Source: JBKCUI01 sp052161625 (lineage in GTDB: Bacteria; Planctomycetota; Planctomycetia; Pirellulales; Pirellulaceae). From it: DNA of 64,000 bases. The DNA lies in NCBI GenBank assembly GCA_052161625.1, contig CP197412.1. One strand, given 5' to 3'. Position 1 is the stretch's first letter. Every line of letters starts with the position of its first letter. Below the pieces are notes generated by a model. That model saw only the letters and a list, made by a program, of their open reading frames with translations, searched no databases and was not told where the DNA came from. Of the stretch, positions 9,210 to 18,425 are shown piece by piece. Made by a program: the position numbers and the translations under genes.

Positions 9210-9641
9210 ATGTCATTCCCCCTTGTTTCAGAACAATCGCCACGTGCCGCAAAGGTACTCATTGCCGAAGACAGCATTGTCATCGGCAATTTGTTGCGAT
9301 TCAATCTCGAACGTGCGGGGCTTGACGCAACTTTGGCCGCCAATGGCCAAGAGGCTATTCATCTGCTTCAGCAGGAACACTTCGATATCCTCCTCACCGA
9401 TTACGAGATGCCAATTCTCAATGGGGAGCAAATCTGCGACATGTTGAGGAACGAGCTTCATAACCACGACATGCACATTGTGATGTGTTCGGCGAAGACT
9501 CTCGAACTCGACACCGATGTCATGAGGCAAAAGTACGGTATCGAACGATTGCTGCAAAAGCCATTTAGCATGACTGAATTGGTCTCGGTTGTCCGATCCC
9601 TGGTTTCGGGACGAACCGATCTTCTTGAAATCGTCGTCTGA
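9210..9641 (+). CDS. Single-domain response regulator
   Basis: A 143-residue receiver domain (CheY-like) and nothing else. KVLIAEDS carries the acidic pocket, LLTDYEMPILNG carries the phospho-acceptor Asp, and LLQKPFS carries the conserved Lys-Pro. I chose the ATG at 9210, which gives a normal receiver length. The frame is open 90 bases further upstream, but that part (MLSALLRLRLL...) does not look like a receiver N-terminus. No histidine kinase lies nearby. It is divergent from the HD-GYP gene. Confidence 0.88.
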   Translation: MSFPLVSEQSPRAAKVLIAEDSIVIGNLLRFNLERAGLDATLAANGQEAIHLLQQEHFDILLTDYEMPILNGEQICDMLRNELHNHDMHIVMCSAKTLELDTDVMRQKYGIERLLQKPFSMTELVSVVRSLVSGRTDLLEIVV

Positions 9642-9680
9642 CGATCAGCGGCCAACGCGATGCAACGAAGTTGCCTTCCT

Positions 9681-9715
9681 GGTAAACTCATTTCAGCACG
9701 CTGAAATTGTTTACC
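9681..9715. promoter_or_regulatory. Long inverted repeat between response regulator and binding-protein gene
   Basis: Left arm GGTAAAC, two bases, ATTTCAG; loop CACG; right arm CTGAAAT, one base, GTTTACC. All 14 arm pairs match, with a small 2x1 internal loop. There is no T-run on either side. It is either a terminator-like hairpin for the upstream gene or a dyad operator for the gene starting at 9741, 26 bases downstream. Confidence 0.6.
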
Positions 9716-9740
9716 CAACACCAACCTCGCAGTCCGTCGC

Positions 9741-10817
9741 ATGTCAACGACTTTTTCACCGAAGCTCTCCATGGGCTTCACGCTTCTGTGCACCTTGCTC
9801 CTTTCGTGGATCGGAGGATGTGGGCCAGCCCCTTCCGCAGGGAACAAATCCGCGAGCCAAAAGCTTTCGCCCGAACAAGCGCAGGCGGCAAAAGAGTTGT
9901 CAGGACAGGGTGGAACGGCCCCGCTCACGAAAGTCTCTCTGCTGTTGAATTGGTATCCCGAAGCGGAGCACGGTGGATTCTACGCCGCTCAAGTCCACGG
10001 GATCTTCCAAAAGCACGGCCTCGATGTGGAGATCAAGCCGGGTGGAAAGACGACCGTCGTTCGTGAAGAATTGCTGCTAGGCCGAGTCGCGTTTGGCGTC
10101 GCCAATGCAGATGATGTTTTGATCGCTCGGAATGCCGATATCCCACTCGTCGCCCTCATGGCTCCCATTCAAGATGGCCCTCGCTGCATCTTGACCCGAC
10201 AAGACTCTGGAATCGATTCCTTTGACAAACTGAAGGGGATCAAGCTTCAAATCGATTCGACCCGCCCGTACGTTCCCTTCTTGAAGAGCAAGGGCTTCCT
10301 GCAGGACAACGTGGAAGTCGTCCCATACTTTGGCTCGGTCGCCCAACTGGTGGCAGAAAAGAATGTGGCTTGCCAAGGTTACAACTTCAGCGAGCCATTC
10401 ATGGCACGTCAGCAGGGAGTCGAAGTGAATGAGCTGATGTTGTCGACGATTGGATACAATCCCTACGCGAGCCTCTTGGTCACTACCGAGTCGTACCTGG
10501 GAAAGAACAAGGAGTTGTGCCAAAAAATGACGCAGGCTTGCATCGAAGGATGGCAAAAGTATCTTGAATCCCCCGAGGAATCCAACGCGATTATCTTGAA
10601 GAACAATAAGCAAGGGCTGGAGAAAGCAGCCTTGGATTATGGTGTCATCGCGCTGAAGAAACTTTGCTACCCGGAAGGGGAGCCTGCAGTTTCGATGGGA
10701 ACCATGACCGCCGATCGCTGGAAAGAGTTAGGGCAGACCCTACAAGATCTCAAGATCATCGATGCCTCGGTCGCGAAGCCTGATGCGGCTTACACGACCG
10801 AGTTTCTCAAGCCATAG
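9741..10817 (+). CDS. ABC transporter substrate-binding lipoprotein, NMT1/THI5 (ThiY/SsuA) type
   Basis: A 358-residue protein with a lipoprotein signal (LLCTLLLSWIGGCGPAP; the Cys after Gly-Gly is the likely lipidation site). An NMT1-like periplasmic binding domain follows: KVSLLLNWYPEAEHGGFYAAQ near residue 65 is the hallmark start of the THI5/ThiY family, which binds pyrimidine precursors of thiamine or related aromatic or sulfonate ligands. FGVANADDVLIAR and GYNFSEPFMA fit the ligand pocket. No permease or ATPase gene is adjacent, so its transporter partner must be encoded elsewhere. The ligand is not determined. Confidence 0.82.
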   Translation: MSTTFSPKLSMGFTLLCTLLLSWIGGCGPAPSAGNKSASQKLSPEQAQAAKELSGQGGTAPLTKVSLLLNWYPEAEHGGFYAAQVHGIFQKHGLDVEIKPGGKTTVVREELLLGRVAFGVANADDVLIARNADIPLVALMAPIQDGPRCILTRQDSGIDSFDKLKGIKLQIDSTRPYVPFLKSKGFLQDNVEVVPYFGSVAQLVAEKNVACQGYNFSEPFMARQQGVEVNELMLSTIGYNPYASLLVTTESYLGKNKELCQKMTQACIEGWQKYLESPEESNAIILKNNKQGLEKAALDYGVIALKKLCYPEGEPAVSMGTMTADRWKELGQTLQDLKIIDASVAKPDAAYTTEFLKP

Positions 10818-10841
10818 CCATCCATTCCCAGTAGAGCGTTC

Positions 10842-11336
10842 CTACTTCGTGGTGAGTTCTAGCGGAGGCAACTCCGGATTCGAGCGACTCACCGTTACGG
10901 TCAATTTTGATTTGTCCCGCATCACATACCTTCCCTTGAGAAGATCGGGGGGATCTTTGGATTGCGATGCTCCGAACTGCAAAGTGCCGTCACCGCCACT
11001 CATCTTGGGATCGGGCCAAATCACGGTAACGCGATAAGTACCTTCCGCGATTCCTTCGTCCGTACCGGTGAGGGGAGCAAAGACTCCATTGGCGTCGGTG
11101 ATTCCATTCGCAACCGCCGAGTTCGCCGGAGAATCGGGATGAAGAAGCACGATCGCACCTGGCGCGGGATTTCCGTCTACCAGCACTTTACCTTTGGCTT
11201 TGACCAACGCTGGGCCACCGCTTCCGCAGCCAACGAAAGCCACGAGCCCGAGAAGGAGTGACGCGAGAGTAGCCATCCTCGCGCAAGGAACATTCCCAAA
11301 ACGATTCTCACCCACACACATGGAATTCACTTTCAT
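10842..11336 (-). CDS. Small exported lipoprotein with carboxypeptidase-regulatory-like fold
   Basis: A protein of about 164 aa. A hydrophobic stretch MATLASLLLGLVAFVGCGSG ends in a likely lipidated Cys. It is followed by ALVKAKGKVLVDGNPAPGAIVLLHPD and GITDANGVFAPLTGTDEGIAEGTYRVTVIW, the transthyretin-like beta-sandwich pattern common in planctomycete genomes beside DUF1559 genes. The start is uncertain: ATGs at 11334-11336, 11319-11321 and 11274-11276 are all in frame and none has a strong ribosome site. It lies downstream of the DUF1559 gene, separated by a terminator-like hairpin. Function is unknown; a surface or envelope role is inferred. Confidence 0.7.
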   Translation of the reverse strand: MKVNSMCVGENRFGNVPCARMATLASLLLGLVAFVGCGSGGPALVKAKGKVLVDGNPAPGAIVLLHPDSPANSAVANGITDANGVFAPLTGTDEGIAEGTYRVTVIWPDPKMSGGDGTLQFGASQSKDPPDLLKGRYVMRDKSKLTVTVSRSNPELPPLELTTK

Positions 11337-11376
11337 CAAATGGAGTTGAAGACTCATCCGGTTCGATTGCCGTATG

Positions 11377-11411
11377 AAAAAAAGAAGGCGAGAGGATCGA
11401 ACTCTCGCCTT
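11377..11411 (-). terminator. Rho-independent terminator between DUF1559 gene and lipoprotein gene
   Basis: Reading leftward, AAGGCGAGAG, a 7-base loop and CTCTCGCCTT form a perfect 10-bp stem, followed at once by a C and a run of seven T. It lies 32 bases after the DUF1559 stop and before the lipoprotein start. Confidence 0.85.
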
Positions 11412-11442
11412 GTAGTTAGACAAAAGAGGTGGCTGCTGCAGC

Positions 11443-12489
11443 CTAGTTCTCCGAAGAGACCACTTCCCCGCCGTTTCTGGAAAGAAGTGCCACGAAGACT
11501 TGGTTGTCCATGCTCTGGCTAAAGAACCCCACCGATCCGTCGCCGCGAACCGCTTGGATCCCACCAGTGTGGAAAGAATAGGGGTTGTTTTCATTGAACA
11601 CATTGATCACCGAACATCCCTGTGCACCATTGGTTGCCGCCGGTGTGGGAACAACGCCTGTGTTGTATCCCCGAACTTGCCTGGCGATATTCCAGTCACC
11701 ATAGAACGAGTTCAAACTGATGAAGTTTGGGGGAATCGCAATGTTCTTTCGCATGAAATACGCGTTTTGTTTACCTGCAATCTCCAAGAAGCAGAAGGTC
11801 GCGGACAACCCATCGGAAACCTCACCAAATTTAACGGTAAACTTGTTGATTGGATCGGTCGTGCCAAGCATCGCATTTTCGGTATTCGCGCTCGGAAGTC
11901 CAACGCACTGCGCGAGCCACGAATGGATACCGCGCATAGGAGCATAGTCCGTCCTTGGCATGTTATAGGCCATATTCGCTGGAAAGCCCAAGGGAGCGAA
12001 ATAAGGACCGTAATTGGAGGGGGAATCGGGGGTCGACGGACAGATGAACGACGGAACAGTCGCCTGCACAGCAGGCGTATTGAGAGCTCCTGGGAATGGT
12101 GGAACATTGTTAATTGGGTCGAGCAAAGCCTTCTTCGTATCGAACAGATTCGTGATGTTGCTCTGTTCCATAAAGGGTAGCAATTGCCCGAGCGGACCAT
12201 GCGGGCTGCGGGCATCACGGGTTAGGGTGAAATAGGGGTTCCCAGTCGCAGCGTACGTATCAGTAAGGGGGAACTCTCGGCGACAAGCAGGAACCCACTT
12301 GTACCCCGACTCATGGTTATGCAGCGCGAGTCCCAGTTGTTTGAGGTTATTGGAGCATTGCATTCTTCGTGCTGCTTCGCGGGCAGCTTGAACAGCTGGC
12401 AAAAGCAGCCCGACCAAAATACCGATAATCGCGATTACTACCAAAAGTTCCACGAGGGTGAAACCTTGTTTGAACGAAGCCTTTTTCAT
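11443..12489 (-). CDS. DUF1559 (SBP_bac_10) pseudopilin-like protein
   Basis: A 348-residue protein. It starts with a type IV pilin-like leader, KQGFTLVELLVVIAIIGILVG (cleavage after Gly9, Phe at +1, Glu at +5), and continues LLLPAVQAAREAARRMQC, the planctomycete-specific DUF1559 signature. The C-terminus holds the characteristic segment SFHTGGIQAVRGDGSVGFFS. Such proteins are exported and anchored by the N-terminal helix, and are found in large paralogous sets in Planctomycetota; their function is not established. A good ribosome site (AAGAGG) precedes the ATG. It is followed by a terminator and a small lipoprotein gene, the usual arrangement. Confidence 0.93.
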   Translation of the reverse strand: MKKASFKQGFTLVELLVVIAIIGILVGLLLPAVQAAREAARRMQCSNNLKQLGLALHNHESGYKWVPACRREFPLTDTYAATGNPYFTLTRDARSPHGPLGQLLPFMEQSNITNLFDTKKALLDPINNVPPFPGALNTPAVQATVPSFICPSTPDSPSNYGPYFAPLGFPANMAYNMPRTDYAPMRGIHSWLAQCVGLPSANTENAMLGTTDPINKFTVKFGEVSDGLSATFCFLEIAGKQNAYFMRKNIAIPPNFISLNSFYGDWNIARQVRGYNTGVVPTPAATNGAQGCSVINVFNENNPYSFHTGGIQAVRGDGSVGFFSQSMDNQVFVALLSRNGGEVVSSEN

Positions 12490-12561
12490 AAACCCAACCT
12501 CTTAAAGATAAATACTTACATGGACCATTATTTTCTAATCTCGTGAAGCAACCGGGTAGGT

Positions 12562-14031
12562 TTACTTGCCAGTACGCTCTTTAGCGCCATTCAACTCGGG
12601 TTCGTACCCAACTTTTGTAAGATCGACTCCTTCATAGGGTCGATTATCGGGTGAAATACGAACTGCCGTGGTCACCACGAGTGGGAACGAGGTTCCGACA
12701 TCGTAGGTGAGCTCAATGAAGGTCGCAGTCCATCCTGGCTTTGCCTCCGCTTTCGGAGCGATATAAACTCCGGGACTTGATTCGGTAAGAGGTGTGCTCG
12801 TGAAAGCGGGACCGATGGTTTGGAGGCGGAAATCGCGAGCCTTGGGATTGTTGGCTTGCCACATAAGCACCTTGGAAGGCTTTGACTTTGTCGTCACGCG
12901 AATAGTTCCATCCTTCTCGAACGTCCAAGCGTATTCGGGACGTGGTTTGCCCATGGCGACGAGTTGGTAGAAGCTGGCAATGCTTTGAACGGCATCGGTG
13001 TTCTTCAATCCATGGTCCGCGTTGGGCACATACCGAATCAACTTTTCACCTTGCAACTGATCGTAGTAGAACTGCGATGAGTCGGGGACAAAAAATTGAT
13101 CACCGCTGCCGTTGACGATGTACTTGGGCATCGTCAATCGGCCACGGTAGTAATACGGATCCACGATGGAATAGAGTTCTTTCAATCGTGGATGATCGAA
13201 TCGCTGCATGATCTTGTGTTGGTAATAGTTTCCGATCGCTTCGGACCAGAAACCATACACTTCAGCATGATGACGCAGCGAAGGATCGACGTTCACCACA
13301 TCGATGACGATGGGGACGATCGCTTCGACACGGTTATCTGCCGCACCGGTCATCCAAGTCGTCCAGCCTCGCTTCGATCCTCCTGCCACAATGAACTTCG
13401 ATACCTTGTTCTTCCCCCCCGCTTCCGATGCCGCGTATTCCGTCATGCAGTCCATGGCGCGAACAGCGCTCTTCACCATCGGGAGTCGAGGCAGCCACGT
13501 CGCATCGCCCGATTCCAAGAACTGCGACCAAGCGTAGCCGATCAAGTCATCTTCAACGCGAGGCTGTCCATCTCCGTGAAACACCAGCGGTTGGTTTGGA
13601 ACATTTTTGAGTTCGGCGACAATACCACCGGTGGCGAGCGCAATTTGCCCTGTGATAGCGTCTGGGCCTGTCGGTTGTTTGCTGTTGTGGCTACCACCAC
13701 CGATCATCAAGAACGCGCGATCGGACGTCACCTTGGGAGGCACCGTTACCACCAACCAATGCTCCCACACCGGGCGGTCGACATCCTTCTCGGTTCGCCA
13801 CGTCTGCGACTTGAGTTGGATGATCGCCGTCTTGAATCCGGCATTCTCGACCGTTTCTTCCACCTTCCACTCATAAGTGTTATCTGGTTTGGCGACATAA
13901 TCATCTAACGCCGTGCGCTGACTTCCAACGGGTGGTTCAGCAAACAACGTTGCTGTCGACAAGTAAGACGGCGTGACAGGCGAACCTAAGAGACTTAAAG
14001 CGAAACCGAGCACCAGCAAGTTTTTTCGCAT
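12562..14031 (-). CDS. PhoPQ-activated pathogenicity-related (PqaA-type) alpha/beta hydrolase
   Basis: I place the start at the ATG at 14029-14031, preceded by GGAG, giving about 489 aa with a signal peptide (MRKNLLVLGFALSLLGS). The catalytic core shows the nucleophile elbow GGSKRGWTTW, then DVVNVDPSLRHHAEVYGFWSEAIG. NGSGDQFFVPDSSQFY carries the likely acid and NADHGLKNTDA the likely His. This matches the PhoPQ-regulated PqaA family, common in planctomycetes as secreted proteins. The natural substrate is not known. The name comes from a Salmonella regulon and does not imply a virulence role here. Confidence 0.88.
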   Translation of the reverse strand: MRKNLLVLGFALSLLGSPVTPSYLSTATLFAEPPVGSQRTALDDYVAKPDNTYEWKVEETVENAGFKTAIIQLKSQTWRTEKDVDRPVWEHWLVVTVPPKVTSDRAFLMIGGGSHNSKQPTGPDAITGQIALATGGIVAELKNVPNQPLVFHGDGQPRVEDDLIGYAWSQFLESGDATWLPRLPMVKSAVRAMDCMTEYAASEAGGKNKVSKFIVAGGSKRGWTTWMTGAADNRVEAIVPIVIDVVNVDPSLRHHAEVYGFWSEAIGNYYQHKIMQRFDHPRLKELYSIVDPYYYRGRLTMPKYIVNGSGDQFFVPDSSQFYYDQLQGEKLIRYVPNADHGLKNTDAVQSIASFYQLVAMGKPRPEYAWTFEKDGTIRVTTKSKPSKVLMWQANNPKARDFRLQTIGPAFTSTPLTESSPGVYIAPKAEAKPGWTATFIELTYDVGTSFPLVVTTAVRISPDNRPYEGVDLTKVGYEPELNGAKERTGK

Positions 14032-14224
14032 GCAGGAATTCTCCAGAACTGGAAAAAGACAAAGGGAAGAGGGAGAGGATGACATGTAGGGTAAGCCACA
14101 TCTTTTACCATTTCTTCACCATACCGCCCCTGTGATCGCAATTCCACTAGGGTACGCTTAATTCTTGACGAAGATTCCTACCCGATCGATCGATTGAATT
14201 ACTCAACAACCACAAAGGCATAAA

Positions 14225-15802
14225 ATGTCACGAGAATCGTTTAACCAAGCCGTTCAATACTACCGAGATCGACGCGCCTTTTTGCTCTCGGGGGGATCCC
14301 TCGCCGTGTTGCCTTGGGTCAGTCAGATCGGTTTCGGTCAGACCATCACAAAGCCAAGTTTTGCGAAGGATCCTTTTCAGATCGGCATCGCGTCGGGGGA
14401 TCCGACGCCGGACGGGTTTGTCCTCTGGACTCGACTCGCCATGGACCCTGTAGCAACCAACGGAGGCATGGATGACCGTGACTACGAAGTGACTTGGGAG
14501 CTCAGCGACGACGAATCGTTCAGCAAAGTGCTGCGATCGGGTAAAGCGTTGGCTACCGCCAAACTGGGGCATTCGGTCCACGTCGAAGTCGAAGGCCTTG
14601 CTCCCGACCGCTGGTACGCGTACCGGTTCCAATGTGGCGATGCGATTTCGCTTGTCGGACGTGTCCGAACAACTCCGCGCCCCGATGCGATGCCCGATTC
14701 GCTTCGATTTGCATTCGCCTCTTGCCAGCACTTCGAGACCGGCTACTACACGGCCTTTGAACACATGTGTCGAGAGCCGCTCGATCTGATTCTACATCTC
14801 GGTGACTATATCTACGAAGGTGCAGGCAAGGAGAACCGACTTCGCGTCCATGCAGGTCCGGAAATCATGTCCCTCGCCGACTACCGTACGCGCCACGCTC
14901 AGTACAAATCCGATCCACATCTGCAAGCCGCACATCGATTGGCTCCGTGGCTCGTCGTCTGGGATGATCATGAGTTCGATAACAACTACGCGAACTTGAT
15001 CTCCGAAGAGAAAGGGATCGATCCAGCACAGTTCGCGCTCCGGCGCGCGGATGCTTATCAAGCCTACTACGAGAACATGCCACTTCGCGCTTCGTCGATG
15101 CCCAAGGGGCCCGACATGCAACTCTTCCGACGCGTACCATTCGGGCGTCTGGCCCAATTCGATATGCTCGATACAAGGCAATACCGAACCGACCAACCCA
15201 ACGGCGATGGCAGCAAGCCGATTACGGACGAAGTCCTCAATCCCAACGCGACGCTCCTGGGCAACGCGCAAGAAAAATGGCTCATCGATGGATTGGCCAA
15301 ATCCAATGCGCGATGGAACATCCTCGGCCAGCAGGTCATGATGGCCCGAGCGGATCGCGCTCCTGGTGCGGATCGCAAGTTCAGCATGGATCAATGGTCA
15401 GGGTACGACGCATCGCGTACTCGATTGCTCCAAGCCATATCGGACTTGAAACGAACCGGTACCGTTGTCCTGACCGGCGATATCCATAACAACTGGGCAA
15501 ACCATCTTCATGTCAATTTTGACAAACCGGACAGCCCTGTCGTGGCGACCGAACTCGTCGGAACCTCCATCTCCTCCGGTGGAAACGGCGCCGAGAAGCC
15601 AAAGTACCTAGAGACACTTCTCTCGGAAAACCCGTTTGTCAAATTCCATAACGCCGAACGAGGCTATGTCAGCTGCACCGTCACTCCGAGCGATTGGAAA
15701 GCGGAGTATCAAACGGTCGCATTTGTGGACAAACCAGGTGCACCGAAGCAGACGCGAGCTACATTCCATATCGATCCAACCCGCCCCGGGTTGAATTCGT
15801 AA
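14225..15802 (+). CDS. phoD: Alkaline phosphatase D (PhoD-like), exported
   Basis: A 525-residue metallophosphatase of the PhoD family. DRRAFLLSGGSLAVLPW near residues 17-33 is a twin-arginine-type signal, which fits the known Tat export of PhoD. The family's N-terminal Fn3-like domain follows (FQIGIASGDPTPDGFVLWTRL). The metal-binding core is visible: FAFASCQHFETGYYTAF (Cys), LILHLGDYIYEG, WLVVWDDHEFDNNYA and VVLTGDIHNNWANH. PhoD enzymes hydrolyse phosphodiesters and monoesters using Fe/Ca and often respond to phosphate starvation; no Pho-box was identified. It is divergent from the PqaA-type gene. Confidence 0.92.
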   Translation: MSRESFNQAVQYYRDRRAFLLSGGSLAVLPWVSQIGFGQTITKPSFAKDPFQIGIASGDPTPDGFVLWTRLAMDPVATNGGMDDRDYEVTWELSDDESFSKVLRSGKALATAKLGHSVHVEVEGLAPDRWYAYRFQCGDAISLVGRVRTTPRPDAMPDSLRFAFASCQHFETGYYTAFEHMCREPLDLILHLGDYIYEGAGKENRLRVHAGPEIMSLADYRTRHAQYKSDPHLQAAHRLAPWLVVWDDHEFDNNYANLISEEKGIDPAQFALRRADAYQAYYENMPLRASSMPKGPDMQLFRRVPFGRLAQFDMLDTRQYRTDQPNGDGSKPITDEVLNPNATLLGNAQEKWLIDGLAKSNARWNILGQQVMMARADRAPGADRKFSMDQWSGYDASRTRLLQAISDLKRTGTVVLTGDIHNNWANHLHVNFDKPDSPVVATELVGTSISSGGNGAEKPKYLETLLSENPFVKFHNAERGYVSCTVTPSDWKAEYQTVAFVDKPGAPKQTRATFHIDPTRPGLNS

Positions 15803-15925
15803 TATTGACTACGTAATACGGCACGGCGCTCTGGCTCGAGGGTTCAGTTGGGCTCAATGAGCCGGGGGCCATCGGCCAAACGGACTGGCCCGCTCAGGAC
15901 GTTGGGGGGCGACAGCCTATGGCGT

Positions 15926-17203
15926 TTACGGTGCGGGGCGCCAGTCAGTCGTCCCGTCTCGATCGATGTCGATCTTCGACAGGTCGAGATGCAAATAGGG
16001 ACGCTGGTAAGCCTCTTTGCCTTGGCCAGCGTAGCTAACCCATAGACGCATCCCGGTCGCATCGAACACCGCGTTCATCACGTTCCCTCCCTTGATTGGG
16101 ATCTGATTGGCCAGAGCGATCAGTTTCTCTGCATCGAGTTTACCTCGGTTCGCAGCCAAGGTTGGAAATGCTCCACGCCCTTCGTCGTGATAAACAACGC
16201 ATGAAAGAACATTGGGGGCTAGTTCATCTTTCGGGTCATTGTCCTTCCAAAGATCGATCTCCGGCTTCGCGCGTCCAGCGCCGGTCGCCGCGCGAATCTT
16301 GGTCGATCGCTTGTCCGTCACACCATCTCCAAAGACGAAGTGATAGCTTTTGGTCGGCTTGATTCCTTCAAACAGACGAATCGCTTCGCTCAGCGAGCTC
16401 GCGTCGTAGAGCAGCGTCCGAAACCATGCGGTGAAGTGGGGGGCATGGGTTTCGTAGGGCATTTCTTTTGCGGACGCGTCTCCGATTTCCGATAGAACAA
16501 TCCCGGATGCGTTCATGCCGCAATGAGCTCCGATAAACCCGGCGAATGAAGGGGAGACATGCGGGGTCCCTTTGTCCGGGAAGTAAACGATCAAAACAGG
16601 AAACTCATGCGCCCCGGCTTCCAGGGACCAGTCCAAGTTCCGGGTTTGGTAAAGGTGACCATCCACCGTCGCATCCCCCCACGCAGCGATGCTGCTGCAG
16701 GAGTAGGGCATCAAGAGAGGTAAGCAGTGCACATGCTGGAGCGTGCGAATGGGAATTCCACTTCCCTCCGCGAGCCCCACGAGTTGCTGCAGCAACCTGG
16801 GATCGGTGTAGCTCGATGTCGTTGCCCAAACGTGATCCAGATGTTCTTCGGTTACCTTCAATTCCGATCGGAAGCCAGCCACAAGCGGAGGAACGAGGCG
16901 ATGCATTTCCTCGCGCATCTGCGATCCGAGTTGCACCCCCATCTCATAGGGAGTTCCGCGAACCGCGACGACAGGCATTCGAATTCCATCTCCTTCGATA
17001 TACCAACGAACGCCAGAGAATTTTTCCGAAGGGAGCAGGTCCTGCTTATCTCTGTCCGATCGTTCCACCGACGGGGGTTTGCCGGCAATCGCCGCCTCTT
17101 TTGTCGATCGCTCTTGGCCATGCACCTTGTCGATCGAAAGGAGGAAGCCGTTGAAGGCCCCGAGGAGGAGAGCCAACGCGGCAGGAACTAACACTCGTTT
17201 CAT
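15926..17203 (-). CDS. C45-type autoproteolytic acyltransferase/hydrolase family protein, exported
   Basis: I chose the ATG at 17201-17203, which has GGAG upstream. This gives about 425 aa with a signal peptide (KRVLVPAALALLLGAFNG). The domain resembles the acyl-CoA:6-aminopenicillanate acyltransferase (peptidase C45) family: GTPYEMGVQLGSQMREEM, then CSSIAAWGDATVDGHLYQTRNLDW, where the first Cys is the probable N-terminal nucleophile after self-cleavage, then FAGFIGAHCGMNASGIVLSEIG. Members hydrolyse or transfer acyl-amide groups. The substrate is unknown. It is followed after 44 bases (downstream of its start side) by the same-strand esterase gene, so the two may be cotranscribed. Confidence 0.8.
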   Translation of the reverse strand: MKRVLVPAALALLLGAFNGFLLSIDKVHGQERSTKEAAIAGKPPSVERSDRDKQDLLPSEKFSGVRWYIEGDGIRMPVVAVRGTPYEMGVQLGSQMREEMHRLVPPLVAGFRSELKVTEEHLDHVWATTSSYTDPRLLQQLVGLAEGSGIPIRTLQHVHCLPLLMPYSCSSIAAWGDATVDGHLYQTRNLDWSLEAGAHEFPVLIVYFPDKGTPHVSPSFAGFIGAHCGMNASGIVLSEIGDASAKEMPYETHAPHFTAWFRTLLYDASSLSEAIRLFEGIKPTKSYHFVFGDGVTDKRSTKIRAATGAGRAKPEIDLWKDNDPKDELAPNVLSCVVYHDEGRGAFPTLAANRGKLDAEKLIALANQIPIKGGNVMNAVFDATGMRLWVSYAGQGKEAYQRPYLHLDLSKIDIDRDGTTDWRPAP

Positions 17204-17247
17204 CGCAATCTCCAAACATCTCACAGAAAGTCGGTACGTTGATTTGT

Positions 17248-18171
17248 TTATTTCGTCGCATCCGCCGCAATGAACTTCTTCAGCGCTTCGGAGGCTGGGT
17301 CTTCGGGTAGCCCCAAGTCGTTATTGAGTTTGCTGTGTTCCGAGTCCTTGGCCCCGAACAGGGTAGAGGGAATGCCCGCATCTTTGAGAACGGCATCAAG
17401 CCGCTGGGCTTGCGCGGTGGTATCTGGATGGCTGGAGACGTAGAGAATTAGGAAGGGTGGGATCCCCTTGTCCTTCGCGACGTGTGTGACAGCGGAGAAA
17501 TCGATATGTTTCGCAGGGTCGTTTCCAAACTTTTCACGATGACCGAATTTCGCTTGCGGCTGTTTGTGGACGCGTCGGCGCGTTTCTGCGGTTTCGATGA
17601 TCGCGGGGATGTCATACGTATCACCGTCGACCGGAACGCAACCTTTCAACGAGGAGAACGGAACTCCTTCGGCGGCCAGGTATCGATGGTCGATGCAGAC
17701 GAGTGCGGCCAATTGGGCACCTGCCGAGTGCCCCATCACATAGATTCGTTTTGCATCGCCACCGAAGGAACCGATGTTCTTGGATACCCACCCCAGCGAC
17801 TTGGCGACATCCTGAATGATCGTCTCCATGGGAACGTTTGGAAGAAGTCGATAGTTGGTGGAGACAAACACGAATCCTTGATCGACAAACCATTTTGGTT
17901 TGAGTTGGACCTGCGATTTATCCCCTGTTTGCCATCCACCCCCATGAATCCAGAAGACGACCGGAGCATTCTTGGCATTCGCAGGGCGGTAGATGTCCAG
18001 GACTTGTCGTTCAGCCGTTGGCTCCGCGTAGGGAATATCCTTTTGCAGAGCCGGTTCCGAGATCGTGCCGTTTTGGCCCTGAGCCAAAGCCGTAGCAACT
18101 GGAGCCCACGCGGGGAGGGATGTCATCAAGGTGACCGCACAGAAAAAGCGAATCGATCGGAATGTCTTCAT
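17248..18171 (-). CDS. Exported alpha/beta hydrolase (carboxylesterase, HSL/BD-FAE-like)
   Basis: A 307-residue protein with a signal peptide (MKTFRSIRFFCAVTLMTSL). The oxyanion motif is VVFWIHGGGWQTG and the nucleophile elbow is YVMGHSAGAQLAAL (Ser in GHSAG). FLILYVSSHPDTTAQ carries the likely acid and SEHSKLNNDLG the likely His. The family hydrolyses short-chain esters, and several members deacetylate polysaccharides. It is the upstream partner of the C45-type gene, 44 bases apart. A substrate cannot be assigned. Confidence 0.87.
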   Translation of the reverse strand: MKTFRSIRFFCAVTLMTSLPAWAPVATALAQGQNGTISEPALQKDIPYAEPTAERQVLDIYRPANAKNAPVVFWIHGGGWQTGDKSQVQLKPKWFVDQGFVFVSTNYRLLPNVPMETIIQDVAKSLGWVSKNIGSFGGDAKRIYVMGHSAGAQLAALVCIDHRYLAAEGVPFSSLKGCVPVDGDTYDIPAIIETAETRRRVHKQPQAKFGHREKFGNDPAKHIDFSAVTHVAKDKGIPPFLILYVSSHPDTTAQAQRLDAVLKDAGIPSTLFGAKDSEHSKLNNDLGLPEDPASEALKKFIAADATK

Positions 18172-18425
18172 GGCAAACTCGCAGGTGGGATGAAAGAGGC
18201 AGCGGTGGGAAAAAGAGCGGAATCGTTAGGATACAGCGATCCGCACCAGGAAGGGTATTCTGCAGTCGGAAAATCGGATTGGTGCGGGTGACACCCCGAC
18301 CCCCTTGCTATATGCTCATAGTAGCGTTGCTTCTCCCATTAATGCATGGGCGGGGGCATCGCCTGTAGCAGCCGCGAGTTGCGATCCTTTTTAGTGCTCG
18401 GCCCCCGAAAATTCAGTTACATTCC

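Noticed and set aside
9642..9740. TPP riboswitch before the ThiY-like gene
   Set aside because: The 99-base gap lacks the conserved TPP core and is dominated by a simple inverted repeat.
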